Positions 10,327 through 19,132 of a stretch of 64,000 bases of DNA are shown in pieces. The translations under genes were made by a program, and so were the position numbers. The notes beneath the pieces were generated by a model that did not search any database, was not told the origin of the DNA, and was given only the letters and a program-made list of their open reading frames with translations. Within the stretch, counting starts at the first letter, position 1, and every line of letters begins with the position of its first letter. Source of the stretch: Hydrogenophaga crassostreae (GTDB lineage: Bacteria; Pseudomonadota; Gammaproteobacteria; Burkholderiales; Burkholderiaceae_C); contig NZ_CP017476.1 in the NCBI RefSeq assembly GCF_001761385.1, forward strand, positions 547,501 through 611,500. The letters are read 5' to 3'.

Positions 10327-12432
10327 ATGAACCACAAGCCCACCGCACCTCCTTTTGACTTCGAGTTGCTGACCCGTCTGGACAGCGGGTCGGGCGGTCG
10401 TGGTCGCCGGGCGACCTGGTGGTTGCTGGGGTTGCTGATGATGCTGGTCGTGGCGGTGGTGGCTTTGGTGTTGTACCTGCAAACCTTCGAAGCCGAAGAG
10501 GATCAGCGCCGTCGAACCGCCGATTCGCAATGGCTGGAACAGGCTGCACGGTTTCACTTCCGCCGTCTGGAGGATGATTTGCAGGTGCTTGCTCACCGAA
10601 CCCGTGACGCCTCGCGCCCTGAGCCCACAAGCCTGGCCGACGCAGAAACGGGTGACATACAGGCGGGCTTGCTCTTGCGTGACGCGGGTGTGGTGCTGGT
10701 ACATGGCTGGTTGGCCGCGGGGACGGCCCTGGATGCGTCGGTCATAGGCCGGGCGCTGCAAGCCGACGCGGAGCGTCAACCGGTGGACGCCGACATGCTG
10801 GCCGTGATGCAGGATGTGGCGCGGGAACTGCGCAGGCCGGCATATGGAGGGCCGCTACTCAGGGCGGAGACTCAGGTGGATGGCCAGCCGAGGCACTGGG
10901 TCTGGTTGGCGGTACCGGTCTTTGATCGGGGGGTGTTCTCGGGGAACTATCTGGCGCGGCTGTCTCTGGAAGATGCGGTGAATGCCTTTGTGCCCTCTTG
11001 GTTTACCGATAGCCACGAGGTGACCCTGATGTCCGAGACGGAACTGGCCCAGGCGCGCCGGGACCCGTCGCCACCCGATCAGGCATTTCTTGAACTGCCA
11101 GGCATCGACCTGGCTTTGCAGGTGCGCACCACCCGCTCAGACTCGCCCACCGTTCCGCGAACCTTTTTTCTTGTAGCCCTGGTGTGCCTGGTGGGCATGC
11201 TCGGCGCGCTGTATGCCCTGCGCCGCGACATAGTGAAACGCCAGCGCATTGAGGCGCAGTTGAAGGCGCAGGTGGCACTGCGCATGGCCATGGAAAACGC
11301 CGCAACCATTGGCCTTCGTGCCTGGGACGGGCAGGGCCGCATCCTGTATGTGAACCGCGCCTTTTGCCACATGGTCGGGTTTGAACCTGAGGAGCTGATC
11401 GGACGCAGTGCCCCCATGCCATATTGGCCGCAGGACAAAATGGCAGAGCTGGATCTGCTGCACCACGATGTCACCTCACAGGGAACCGATCAAGCCGGCA
11501 TCGAAGTGCAGTTTCAACACAGGAATGGCCAGCTGGTGGATGCACTGGTGCACGAAGCACCTCTGACCACCGCTGGTGGCGAACCCCTGGGCTGGATGAG
11601 TTCGGTGCTCGACATCAGCGAGCGCAAGCGAGCCGAACGAACGGCCGCACGGCAACAGGAAAAACTCGAAGCCTCTGGCCGCCTGGTCGCCATGGGCGAA
11701 GTGGCATCGACACTGGCCCATGAACTCAACCAACCGCTGGGCGCATTGAGTGGTTTTGCCAACGGACTGCTCAACCGCCTGCGCCAAGGGCGTTTGAGCG
11801 ACGAAGAGCTGGTGGGGGTGGTGGCGCGCATGGAACAGCTTTCGGCCAAAGCCGGACGCATCATTCAGCGCGTCAACGCGTTTGCCCGCCGACGTGAAAT
11901 GAGCCGCCAGCGTATCGACGCCAACGCGTTCCTGCGCCGGGTTGTCGAGCCGATTCAGCGCCAGCGCCCCGGGTTGATTCGCTTGCGGCTGGCGAGCCGG
12001 CCGGTGTGGATCGAGGCCGATGCCCTGTTGCTGGAGCACGCGGTGCTGAATCTGGTACACAACGCCGAGCATTGGGCCCAGCAAGGTGAGCGCTCGCCTG
12101 TGGTTCAGGTCTCTCTGGATGACGGTGCTACCCATTGCGCAGTCTCTGTCAGCGACAGTGGGCCGGGTGTTGCACCCGACCAGCGCGACCAGGTGTTCAA
12201 TGCGTTTTTCAGCGGCAAAGACGATGGCATGGGCATGGGCCTGGCGATCTGCCGTTCGGTGGTGGAGGCCCACCATGGATCCATCGATGTGATCCCTGCC
12301 GCTGACCTGGGGGGAGCTTGTTTTACAGTGAAGATTCCGAAGGTGGCGCTTTACGCCAGTGGCGCTGCGGTCACCGATTCACAGAATGACGGCGTCACCG
12401 CCGCCGATCCGATGTTGAAGAGGCTGCCATGA
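10327..12432 (+). CDS. Sensor histidine kinase, DctS/FixL type with PAS domain
   Basis: 701-residue inner-membrane kinase. Two membrane helices (about residues 31-51 and 279-299) enclose a periplasmic sensing region of roughly 230 residues. A PAS domain follows (about 318-432; ILYVNRAFCHMVGFEPEELIGR). The phospho-acceptor segment STLAHELNQPLGALSGFANG has the His at about 465, and the ATPase domain has HAVLNLVHNAEHW (N box), SDSGPGV (G1) and GMGMGLAICRSVVEAH (G2). The open frame runs far upstream, but the real start is taken as the ATG at 10327 just before the first helix. Its stop overlaps the next gene in ATGA. The type of kinase and the neighbouring TRAP genes suggest control of organic acid uptake. 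Confidence 0.92.
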   Translation: MNHKPTAPPFDFELLTRLDSGSGGRGRRATWWLLGLLMMLVVAVVALVLYLQTFEAEEDQRRRTADSQWLEQAARFHFRRLEDDLQVLAHRTRDASRPEPTSLADAETGDIQAGLLLRDAGVVLVHGWLAAGTALDASVIGRALQADAERQPVDADMLAVMQDVARELRRPAYGGPLLRAETQVDGQPRHWVWLAVPVFDRGVFSGNYLARLSLEDAVNAFVPSWFTDSHEVTLMSETELAQARRDPSPPDQAFLELPGIDLALQVRTTRSDSPTVPRTFFLVALVCLVGMLGALYALRRDIVKRQRIEAQLKAQVALRMAMENAATIGLRAWDGQGRILYVNRAFCHMVGFEPEELIGRSAPMPYWPQDKMAELDLLHHDVTSQGTDQAGIEVQFQHRNGQLVDALVHEAPLTTAGGEPLGWMSSVLDISERKRAERTAARQQEKLEASGRLVAMGEVASTLAHELNQPLGALSGFANGLLNRLRQGRLSDEELVGVVARMEQLSAKAGRIIQRVNAFARRREMSRQRIDANAFLRRVVEPIQRQRPGLIRLRLASRPVWIEADALLLEHAVLNLVHNAEHWAQQGERSPVVQVSLDDGATHCAVSVSDSGPGVAPDQRDQVFNAFFSGKDDGMGMGLAICRSVVEAHHGSIDVIPAADLGGACFTVKIPKVALYASGAAVTDSQNDGVTAADPMLKRLP

Positions 12433-13049
12433 ACCCATCTGCACCCGCCATCCATGTGGTCGATGACGACCCCGACTTTCGTGATGCCCTGGTCTGGTTG
12501 TTCGATTCACGCGGGCACCAGGTGCAGGCCTGGGGCTCGGGAGAAGCGTTTCTGGTGGCCGCGCGAGAGCAGGCCAACCGCTGGTCGCCCGCCGTGGTGC
12601 TGCTGGATATCCGTATGGAACCCATCTCGGGCCTGGCCACATTTGAAGTTTTGCATGAGCTGGCCTGCCCTTGGCCGGTGCTGTTTTTGACCGGCCATGG
12701 CGATGTTGGCATGGCGGTGGCCGCCGTCAAAAAGGGGGCGTGGGATTTTCTGGAAAAGCCGTTTCAGGACAACGAGCTGGTCGACCGCGTCGAGGCGGCT
12801 TTGCAAGCTGTGTCGAGCGAAGAAACCCAGTTGGCGCAGCGCTTGCGCCAGGCGCTGTCGAGTCTGAGTACGCGCGAGCGTGAAGTGCTCGACGAGCTTT
12901 TGCAAGGCCACTACAACAAGAATATCGCCGACCACCTGGGCATCACACCGCGCACAGTGGAGTTTCACCGCGCCAACATTTTTGAAAAAATGGGCGTGCA
13001 TTCGGCGGTGGAACTGGCCCACCACATGGGGCGCTTTCAGCTGAGCTGA
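12429..13049 (+). CDS. Response regulator, FixJ/DctR type
   Basis: 206-residue two-domain regulator. The receiver domain (about 8-122) has the acidic pair in HVVDDDPDF, the phospho-acceptor Asp in AVVLLDIRMEPISG, the Thr in LFLTGHGDV and the Lys in FLEKPF. The C-terminal LuxR-type helix-turn-helix (about 140-200) reads LSTREREVLDELLQG... NIADHLGITPRTVEFHRANIFEKMG. Its ATG overlaps the kinase stop by ATGA, so the two are made together. Like Rhodobacter DctR it probably activates TRAP transport genes, here the dctP genes upstream; inferred from context. Confidence 0.93.
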   Translation: MNPSAPAIHVVDDDPDFRDALVWLFDSRGHQVQAWGSGEAFLVAAREQANRWSPAVVLLDIRMEPISGLATFEVLHELACPWPVLFLTGHGDVGMAVAAVKKGAWDFLEKPFQDNELVDRVEAALQAVSSEETQLAQRLRQALSSLSTREREVLDELLQGHYNKNIADHLGITPRTVEFHRANIFEKMGVHSAVELAHHMGRFQLS

Positions 13050-13072
13050 GGTTTCGGCTTGTCGCGCAGGGG

Positions 13073-14326
13073 CTATTGGTAGCTTCGCGCGTCTTCTATG
13101 ACCTTGCCATCGTTGGGCAAGCTGCCGATACCCACCATCTCCACCAGCCCGCGCAGCTTGGTCACTTCGCGCATGGCCGATTCCAGTTGTTCGCTCAAGC
13201 CCGCGTCTGCGTCGGTCGCTTCCACCTGGAGGCACATGCGGTCATTGGCCATCTCACCGCTGATCACCAGCCGGGCTTTGTTTACCGATGGGAAACGCCT
13301 GACGATATCGGCCACCTGGCCTGGATGCACAAACATGCCCTTGACCTTGGTGGTCTGGTCGGCGCGACCCATCCAGCCCTTGATGCGGGGTGCCGAGCGA
13401 CCGCTGGGGCAGTTGCCCGGCAACAGGGCCGACAAGTCACCTGTGCCGAATCGAATCAAGGGGTAGGCCGGGTTGAGCGATGTCACCACCAGTTCACCCA
13501 CCTCGCCCTCGGCCACCGGATCGCCCGTGCCGGGGCGAACGATTTCAACGATCACACCCTCTTCCAGGACCAGACCTTCGCGCGAGGCCGTTTCATAGGC
13601 CACCAGGCCCAGATCGGCGGTGGCGTAGGTTTGGTAGACGGCCACGCCGTGTTCCTTGAACCAGCTTGTCAAGCTGGGTGGGCAGGCTTCACCGCCCACC
13701 GATGCCTTCTTGATGCAACTGACATCGACCTTCGACTCAGCCGCCTTTTCCAGCAGGATGCGCAGGAAACTGGGCGTTCCTGTGTAGGCATTGGGCTGCA
13801 AATCCCGGATGGCATCGAGTTGCTGCTCGGTTTGCCCCGTGCCGGCGGGAAACACCGTGCAGCCCACCGCGTGGGCGCCGCTTTCCAGAATGAACGCCCC
13901 AGGCGTCATGTGGTAGCTGAAAGCGTTGTGCACCAGCTCGCCTTTGCGAAAGCCCGCGGCGAACAGCGCGCGCCCTGTGCGCCAGTAATCGGCGGTGGCA
14001 CCTTCGGGCTCGTAAATCGGGCCGGGGCTGGCAAAAATGCGCGACATGGCAGGCCCGCGCACCAGCGCTGAAAAACCGCCAAATGCATCGCCGCCCTGAG
14101 CGCGCGAAGCCTTTTGCATTTCCAGCAGTTCCGACTTGCGCGTCACCGGCAGCTTGGCCAACGCCTCACGGCTGTTGATGCTGGCCGCATCCACACCCTT
14201 CAGGATGGTGGCGAAAGCGGCGCTGTGGGCTTGGGCATGCGCGACCTGAACCGACAGCGCGGCCATCTGGGCCGCTTCACGTTCGGCGGGAGAGCGGGTT
14301 TCCAGGGCGTCGAAAAAATCGGACAT
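13073..14326 (-). CDS. PaaK-like AMP-binding protein with a degenerate P-loop
   Basis: 417-residue protein of the phenylacetate-CoA ligase branch of adenylate-forming enzymes. It retains YQTYATADLGLVAYET, the ITS-like VVTSLNPAYPLIRFGTGDLS, and GRADQTTKVKGMFVHPGQV near the C terminus. The glycine-rich phosphate loop of true PaaK (SSGTTGKPT, present in the paaK of this window) is replaced by FASPGPIYEPEGATADYW. It may bind an unusual substrate or act without the usual adenylation step. It is the last gene of the uptake operon, after livF, separated by a GC-rich intergenic repeat. Family membership is clear; activity is uncertain. Confidence 0.85.
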   Translation of the reverse strand: MSDFFDALETRSPAEREAAQMAALSVQVAHAQAHSAAFATILKGVDAASINSREALAKLPVTRKSELLEMQKASRAQGGDAFGGFSALVRGPAMSRIFASPGPIYEPEGATADYWRTGRALFAAGFRKGELVHNAFSYHMTPGAFILESGAHAVGCTVFPAGTGQTEQQLDAIRDLQPNAYTGTPSFLRILLEKAAESKVDVSCIKKASVGGEACPPSLTSWFKEHGVAVYQTYATADLGLVAYETASREGLVLEEGVIVEIVRPGTGDPVAEGEVGELVVTSLNPAYPLIRFGTGDLSALLPGNCPSGRSAPRIKGWMGRADQTTKVKGMFVHPGQVADIVRRFPSVNKARLVISGEMANDRMCLQVEATDADAGLSEQLESAMREVTKLRGLVEMVGIGSLPNDGKVIEDARSYQ

Positions 14327-14370
14327 GGCAATCAGTACAAATGGTGGGGGCGGAAGGGTATTGGCCGAGT

Positions 14371-14455
14371 GCGCCGTGGAACCGGCTCTGCCGGGCCACC
14401 AGCGCCGCCCCGTTGAGGGGGTGACGCGCTGAAAGCGCGGCGCGGGGGTGGGTCA
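14371..14455 (-). repeat. GC-rich intergenic repeat, copy A (at the livF stop)
   Basis: Read on the minus strand it begins with the livF stop codon (TGACCCACCCCCGCGCCG), followed by three small hairpins: GCGC-type, CCCCTCAACGGGG, and GGCCCGGCAGAGCCGG ending in TTCCACGG. The same order of blocks recurs at 15381, 18091 and 37421. Confidence 0.8.
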
Positions 14456-15265
14456 AGCCAACCAGCGCTTCCTGCGCTTGTAGCTCTTCACATCCTTGAA
14501 CGACTTGCGCTCGCCTCCGCCCATGCCCAGGTAAAACTCTTTCACGTCTTCGTTGTTGCGCAGGTCGGCCGCCGCACCGTCCATCACCACGCGGCCACTT
14601 TCCATGATGTAGCCGTAGTCGGCGTACTTCAGCGCCATGTTGGTGTTTTGCTCGGCCAGCAGGAAGGTGACCTTTTCCTTGGTGTTGAGGTCGCGCACGA
14701 TGTTGAACACCTCTTCGACCAATTGCGGCGCCAGGCCCATGGACGGTTCATCGAGCAACACGATGCTGGGGTTGGCCATCATGGCGCGGCCGATGGCGCA
14801 CATCTGCTGCTCGCCACCCGAGGTGTAGGCGGCCTGCGAGGTGCGGCGTGTTTTCAGGCGCGGGAAGTAGTTGTAAACCTTCTCCAGGTTGTGCGCGATT
14901 TCGGCCTTGTCGGTTCGGGTGTACGAGCCCGTCATCAGGTTTTCTTCGATGGTCAGGTGGGCAAAGCAGTGCCGTCCTTCCATCACCTGCACCACGCCCT
15001 TGTTGACCAGGTCGGCAGGCGAGCTGTTTTCAATGCGTTCACCGCGCAACTCGATGCTGCCCTTGGTGACCTCGCCGCGCTCGCCTTTGAGCAGGTTGGA
15101 GATGGCCCGCAGCGTCGTGGTTTTTCCCGCGCCGTTGCCGCCCAGAATCGCCACGATTTTTTGCTCGGGCACCTGGAGCGAAACGCCCTTGAGCACGAGG
15201 ATCACGTGGTTGTAAATGACTTCAATGCCGTTGACATTGAGAACGATGTTGGGAGAGGTGCTCAT
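14453..15265 (-). CDS. livF: ABC transporter ATP-binding protein LivF
   Basis: 270-residue cytoplasmic ATPase of the branched-chain amino acid (HAAT) type importers. Walker A is GGNGAGKTTT (about 41-50), the signature is TSGGEQQM, Walker B is IVLLDEPSMGLAP, and the switch His is replaced by the LivF-typical LAEQN. The C terminus carries a basic extension (KSYKRRKRWLA). The ATG at 15265 is preceded by AAGGA eight bases upstream and was chosen over the one seven codons earlier. It works with LivG as the second ATPase of the transporter encoded here, though the two genes are separated by livH, livM and the binding-protein gene. Confidence 0.94.
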   Translation of the reverse strand: MSTSPNIVLNVNGIEVIYNHVILVLKGVSLQVPEQKIVAILGGNGAGKTTTLRAISNLLKGERGEVTKGSIELRGERIENSSPADLVNKGVVQVMEGRHCFAHLTIEENLMTGSYTRTDKAEIAHNLEKVYNYFPRLKTRRTSQAAYTSGGEQQMCAIGRAMMANPSIVLLDEPSMGLAPQLVEEVFNIVRDLNTKEKVTFLLAEQNTNMALKYADYGYIMESGRVVMDGAAADLRNNEDVKEFYLGMGGGERKSFKDVKSYKRRKRWLA

Positions 15266-15380
15266 AGCGTTTTCCTTGCTGACCATTCACAAGACGCAGC
15301 AGCTTGCTGGTCTTGTGAATGGCGGCTGGTGGCCCAGCCGTTTTATAGAGACCCTATCGCGAGCAGTTGCCCTTCCCAGT

Positions 15381-15460
15381 GACACCGAGGGTCCGGCTTT
15401 GCCGGCCCGTTGGTGTCGCCCCCTTGAGGGGGCCGCGCGATGCGCGGCAGGGGTGGGTCA
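15381..15460 (-). repeat. GC-rich intergenic repeat, copy B (after the binding-protein gene)
   Basis: Second copy of the family at 14371, on the minus strand, starting TTGACCCACCCCTGCCGCGC about 20 bases after the binding-protein stop. It has a GCGC-type stem (CCGCGCATCGCGCGG), CCCCCTCAAGGGGG, and GGGCCGGCAAAGCCGGACCC. More diverged than copies A and D. Confidence 0.75.
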
Positions 15461-15480
15461 ATTGCTGCGGCGGGGGAGGA

Positions 15481-16818
15481 TCAAGACTGGCAGTCGGCCG
15501 GCGTGCGGCGCGTCAGCTTCTTCTCGGCGGCGTACTTGTCGGCCGCTGCCTTGACCATCGGGTTGATGATTTGCTCATCGCCCTGCAGCCAGTCAGACGA
15601 CCAGACGAACTTGCTGCCGTCCCAGGTGTGGATGCGGGCCCAGGAGGCGCCCATGTGGTCTTTGCAGCTGGTGGAGATCGGGCGCATCACGCCTTTGAAC
15701 CCCAGTGCATCGAGCTTGGCCTGTGTCAGGTTCAGGTTCTCGTAGCCCCAGCGAGCCTGTTCGCCGGTCACGACCTTGCCTTTGCCGAAGCGCTCCTGTG
15801 CAGCGCGAACACCTTCCACAGCGAACATGGCAGCGGTCAGACCACGCATGTACAGCACCTGGCCCACTTCTTCTTTGGGGCCCGTGCCCTGGCCTTTGCC
15901 ATGCACTTTGGAGAGCACTTCCTTGACCACGTCGGAGTTGAGTTCGGCACCGTGTTGCATCATCACGGACTTGTAGCCCTTGGCACCCATGCCCACGTCT
16001 TTCACGTCAGGCTCGGCACCGGCCCACCACACGCCATAGATGTTTTCGCGCGGATAACCCGTGGCCTGTGCTTCCTTGAGCAAGGTGGAGTTCATCACGC
16101 CCCAGCCCCAGTTGATGACGTAGTCGGGACGGTCGCGGCGAATCTGCAGCCAGGTGGCTTTTTGTTCCACGCCGGGGTGGGTCACAGGCAACAGGCTCAG
16201 CGTGAAGCCGTGCATGGCGGCGCGCTCTTGCAGCAGCGGGATTGGCTCTTTGCCGAACGGGCTGTCATGGTAGACCAAGGCGATCTTCTTGCCTTTGAGC
16301 TTGTCCATGCCACCGACTTGCTTGCCGATATCCTGGACGATGGTGTCGGCGGCAACCCAGTAGGTACCGGCCAGTGGGAAATTCCATTTGAAGATGCCGC
16401 CGTCGGCAGACTCACTGCGGCCATAGCCGGCGGTGATCAGCGGGATCTTGTCGATGGGGGCTTTTTCGGTCAGGGCGAAGGTGATGCCGGTCGAGAGAGG
16501 CTGGAACACGGTGGCGCCACCATTCTTGCCTTTCAGGCGCTCGTAGCATTCCACGCCACGGTCGGTGGCGTAGCCGGTTTCGCACTCTTCCAGCAAGGTC
16601 ATCACGCCGTTGATGCCGCCGCGGGCGTTCACCAACTTCATGTAGTCGGCCATGCCGTTGGCAAATGGCACACCGTTGGGCGCGTAGGCGCCGGTGCGGT
16701 AGACGAGGGATGGGAAGAACTGTTCTTTGGCTTGTGCGAAAGCAGTGGTGGACACCAGTGCCGACGACAAACCTGCGGTGGCGACCGCCACGGAGAGGGC
16801 CAGGTTACGCATTTTCAT
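15481..16818 (-). CDS. ABC transporter substrate-binding protein (LivK/HAAT type)
   Basis: 445-residue periplasmic binding protein of the type I fold used by HAAT importers. A signal peptide (about residues 1-28, ending TTAFA) precedes the mature start QAKEQFFPSLVYRTG. Recognisable elements are FANGMADYMKLVNARGGING, the ALVYHDSPFGKEPIPLLQER hinge segment and the long Asp-rich C-terminal lobe. Larger than LivK (about 370), as in homologues that bind aromatic or other carboxylates rather than amino acids. It follows livM by 135 bases. The true ligand is unknown; the two ligases in the operon suggest a carboxylic acid. Confidence 0.9.
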   Translation of the reverse strand: MKMRNLALSVAVATAGLSSALVSTTAFAQAKEQFFPSLVYRTGAYAPNGVPFANGMADYMKLVNARGGINGVMTLLEECETGYATDRGVECYERLKGKNGGATVFQPLSTGITFALTEKAPIDKIPLITAGYGRSESADGGIFKWNFPLAGTYWVAADTIVQDIGKQVGGMDKLKGKKIALVYHDSPFGKEPIPLLQERAAMHGFTLSLLPVTHPGVEQKATWLQIRRDRPDYVINWGWGVMNSTLLKEAQATGYPRENIYGVWWAGAEPDVKDVGMGAKGYKSVMMQHGAELNSDVVKEVLSKVHGKGQGTGPKEEVGQVLYMRGLTAAMFAVEGVRAAQERFGKGKVVTGEQARWGYENLNLTQAKLDALGFKGVMRPISTSCKDHMGASWARIHTWDGSKFVWSSDWLQGDEQIINPMVKAAADKYAAEKKLTRRTPADCQS

Positions 16819-16953
16819 TTCATTTGTCTCCTAGAAAAAACCAACACAAAAAATCAAAGGCCTGTCAGTTCAACGCGTCTGCGGATCGAGCGCATCGGGA
16901 ATGTCCCCATCGGGATTCACCCCTAGGCGCCGCGAACCGCTGCCGTGCGGAAC

Positions 16954-18030
16954 TCAGTGCGGGAAAGGCCACAACCGCAACTTCTGTTTGCCGATGCTCC
17001 ACAGCTTGGCCAGACCGTGGGGTTCCACAATCAGGAACCAGACGATGAGCGCGCCGAAGATCATGAATTCGGCGTGCGACACGAAGGCCGTGGAAATTTC
17101 CATGCCCAGCATGTGACCGATGACCGGCAAAACCTGGTTGAGAAAAATCGGCAGCACCACAATGAACGCGGCGCCGAAAAAGCTGCCCATGATCGAACCC
17201 ATGCCGCCGATGATCACCATGAACAGCAGCTGGAACGAACGGTCAATCGAGAAGGCAGCAGGCTCCCACGAACCGAGGTGCACAAAGCCCCACAGACCAC
17301 CGGCCACGCCGATGATGAAAGAGCTCACCGCGAAGGCGCTCAGCTTGGCGTACATCGGGCGAATGCCGATCACGGCCGCGGCCACGTCCATGTCGCGAAT
17401 CGCCATCCACTCGCGGCCAATGGCCGAGCGCACCAGGTTCTTCGCCAGCAATGCAAACACCACCAGAAAGCCCAGGCAGAACAGATACTTTTCCACCGGC
17501 GTGTTGATGGTCCATCCCAACACCTGCAGGTTGGACACAGAAACCGAGCCCGAAGAGGTGTTGTTGGTGAACCAGCCCACGCGCAGGAAAGCCCAATCGC
17601 AGAAGAACTGCGCCGCCAGTGTGGCCACCGCCAGGTAAAGCCCCTTCACCCTCAAGCTGGGTATGCCAAAGAACATACCCACCAGCGTGGCGAAGAATCC
17701 ACCAGAGAGCAGCGCCACGATGAGGGGCATGCCGTCGATGCGGATGTAGGTGTTGTAGGCCGCGTAGGCACCCACGGCCATGAAGGCGCCCGAGCCCAGC
17801 GAGATCTGCCCGCAGTAGCCCACCAGAATGTTCACCCCGATGGCGGCCAGCGCCAGGATCAGGAAGGGAATCAGGATGGCGCGGTACATGTACTCGTCCA
17901 CCAGGAACGGCACGCCGATGAACGCGAAGGCGATCAGCGCCAGGATGGCCCAGCGGTCTTGCGCGATGGCGAAGATCTGCTGGTCGGCGCGGTAGGAGGT
18001 CTTGAACTGACCGTTTTCTCTGTAGAACAT
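16954..18030 (-). CDS. livM: ABC transporter permease LivM
   Basis: 358-residue inner-membrane permease of the LivM family with about 9-10 helices. The family hallmark GYCGQISLGSGAFMAVGAYAAYN is at about residues 90-112, and the EAA-like coupling segment GREWMAIRDMDVAAAVIGI at about 223-241, followed by KLSAFAVSSFIIGVAGGLWG. The N-terminal 25 residues are hydrophilic, longer than in E. coli LivM. It lies between livH and the binding-protein gene and forms the channel with LivH. Confidence 0.94.
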   Translation of the reverse strand: MFYRENGQFKTSYRADQQIFAIAQDRWAILALIAFAFIGVPFLVDEYMYRAILIPFLILALAAIGVNILVGYCGQISLGSGAFMAVGAYAAYNTYIRIDGMPLIVALLSGGFFATLVGMFFGIPSLRVKGLYLAVATLAAQFFCDWAFLRVGWFTNNTSSGSVSVSNLQVLGWTINTPVEKYLFCLGFLVVFALLAKNLVRSAIGREWMAIRDMDVAAAVIGIRPMYAKLSAFAVSSFIIGVAGGLWGFVHLGSWEPAAFSIDRSFQLLFMVIIGGMGSIMGSFFGAAFIVVLPIFLNQVLPVIGHMLGMEISTAFVSHAEFMIFGALIVWFLIVEPHGLAKLWSIGKQKLRLWPFPH

Positions 18031-18090
18031 AAGTGGCTTTCTTTAAGCTTCGCGATCAACTGTGCCATCAGGGGTGTCTTGCCCATGGCA

Positions 18091-18185
18091 ACCGTGGAAC
18101 CGGCTTGGCCGGGCCACAGGGTGCGTCACCCTCCCGCCAAAGGCGAGAGAGGGGGAAGACGCGAAGCGGCGCAGGGGGTGGTTCA
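18091..18185 (-). repeat. GC-rich intergenic repeat, copy C (after livH)
   Basis: Third copy of the family, on the minus strand: TGAACCACCCCCTGCGCCGC, then a CCCCC-rich block CTCTCGCCTTTGGCGGGAG, and GGCCCGGCCAAGCCGGTTCCACGG. It begins four bases after the livH stop codon and carries its own TGA. The middle hairpin is longer than in other copies. Confidence 0.75.
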
Positions 18186-18188
18186 TGG

Positions 18189-19118
18189 TCAAACGCGGTC
18201 GATGATTTTTTCGCCGAACAAACCTTGTGGCCGGAACAGCAGGAACACCAGCGCCACCATGTAGGCAAACCAGATCTCGATGCCGCCGCCCACATAAGGG
18301 CCGAGGTACACCTCGGAGAGCTTCTCGCCCACACCGATGATCAAGCCGCCGATGATGGCGCCGGGCACCGAAGTCAGGCCGCCCAGAATGATCACGGGCA
18401 GGGCCCGCAGCGCCACTGTGGTCAGCGAAAACTGCACCCCCAGCTTGGAGCCCCAGATCACGCCTGCGACCAGGGCGGTGAGACCGGCCACAAACCAGAC
18501 GATGACCCAGATGCGGTTGAGCGGGATGCCGATCGATTGAGCCGCCTGGTGGTCATCGGCCACAGCGCGCAAAGCGCGACCGGTGGAGGTCTTCTGGAAA
18601 AACAGGGAGAGCACGGCCACCAGCAGCGCAGCGATGCAGGCGGCGTAAACGTCTTCCAGATTCACCAGCACGCCACCGTCAAAGGTGTTCTCAAACAGGA
18701 ACAACGGATCTTTGGGCATGCCCACATCGATCTGGTAAATGTCGCTGCCGAAGATCGTCTGGCCCAGGCCGTCGAGGAAGTAGGTGATACCCAGTGTGGC
18801 CATCAGCAGGGTGACGCCTTCCTGGTTCACCAGATGGCGCAGGACCAGCCGCTCGATCAGCCAGGCCAGGACAAACATCACGGCACCCGCGAGTACGAAC
18901 GCGATCAGGTTGCCGAGAAACTTGTTCTCCAGACCCAGCCAGGCGGGAATCCACTCCGAGAAGCGGGCCATGGCCAGCGCGGCGAACAACACCATCGCGC
19001 CCTGCGCGAAGTTGAAGACGCCCGATGCCTTGTAGATGAGCACGAAGCCCAGCGCCACGAGCGAATAGAGCATGCCGGCCATCAGGCCGCCCAAGAATGC
19101 TTCGATGAAAAAACCCAT
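18189..19118 (-). CDS. livH: ABC transporter permease LivH
   Basis: 309-residue inner-membrane permease of the LivH family, about 8 helices. It begins MGFFIEAFLGGLMAGMLYSL with the typical GFVLIYKASGVFNFAQGAMV segment (about 24-43), and has the cytoplasmic loop GRALRAVADDHQAAQSIGIP (about 177-196) that contacts the ATPases. It starts 14 bases after livG, so the two are probably co-translated. A GC-rich repeat separates it from livM. Confidence 0.95.
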   Translation of the reverse strand: MGFFIEAFLGGLMAGMLYSLVALGFVLIYKASGVFNFAQGAMVLFAALAMARFSEWIPAWLGLENKFLGNLIAFVLAGAVMFVLAWLIERLVLRHLVNQEGVTLLMATLGITYFLDGLGQTIFGSDIYQIDVGMPKDPLFLFENTFDGGVLVNLEDVYAACIAALLVAVLSLFFQKTSTGRALRAVADDHQAAQSIGIPLNRIWVIVWFVAGLTALVAGVIWGSKLGVQFSLTTVALRALPVIILGGLTSVPGAIIGGLIIGVGEKLSEVYLGPYVGGGIEIWFAYMVALVFLLFRPQGLFGEKIIDRV

Positions 19119-19132
19119 GATGTGGTCTCCGT

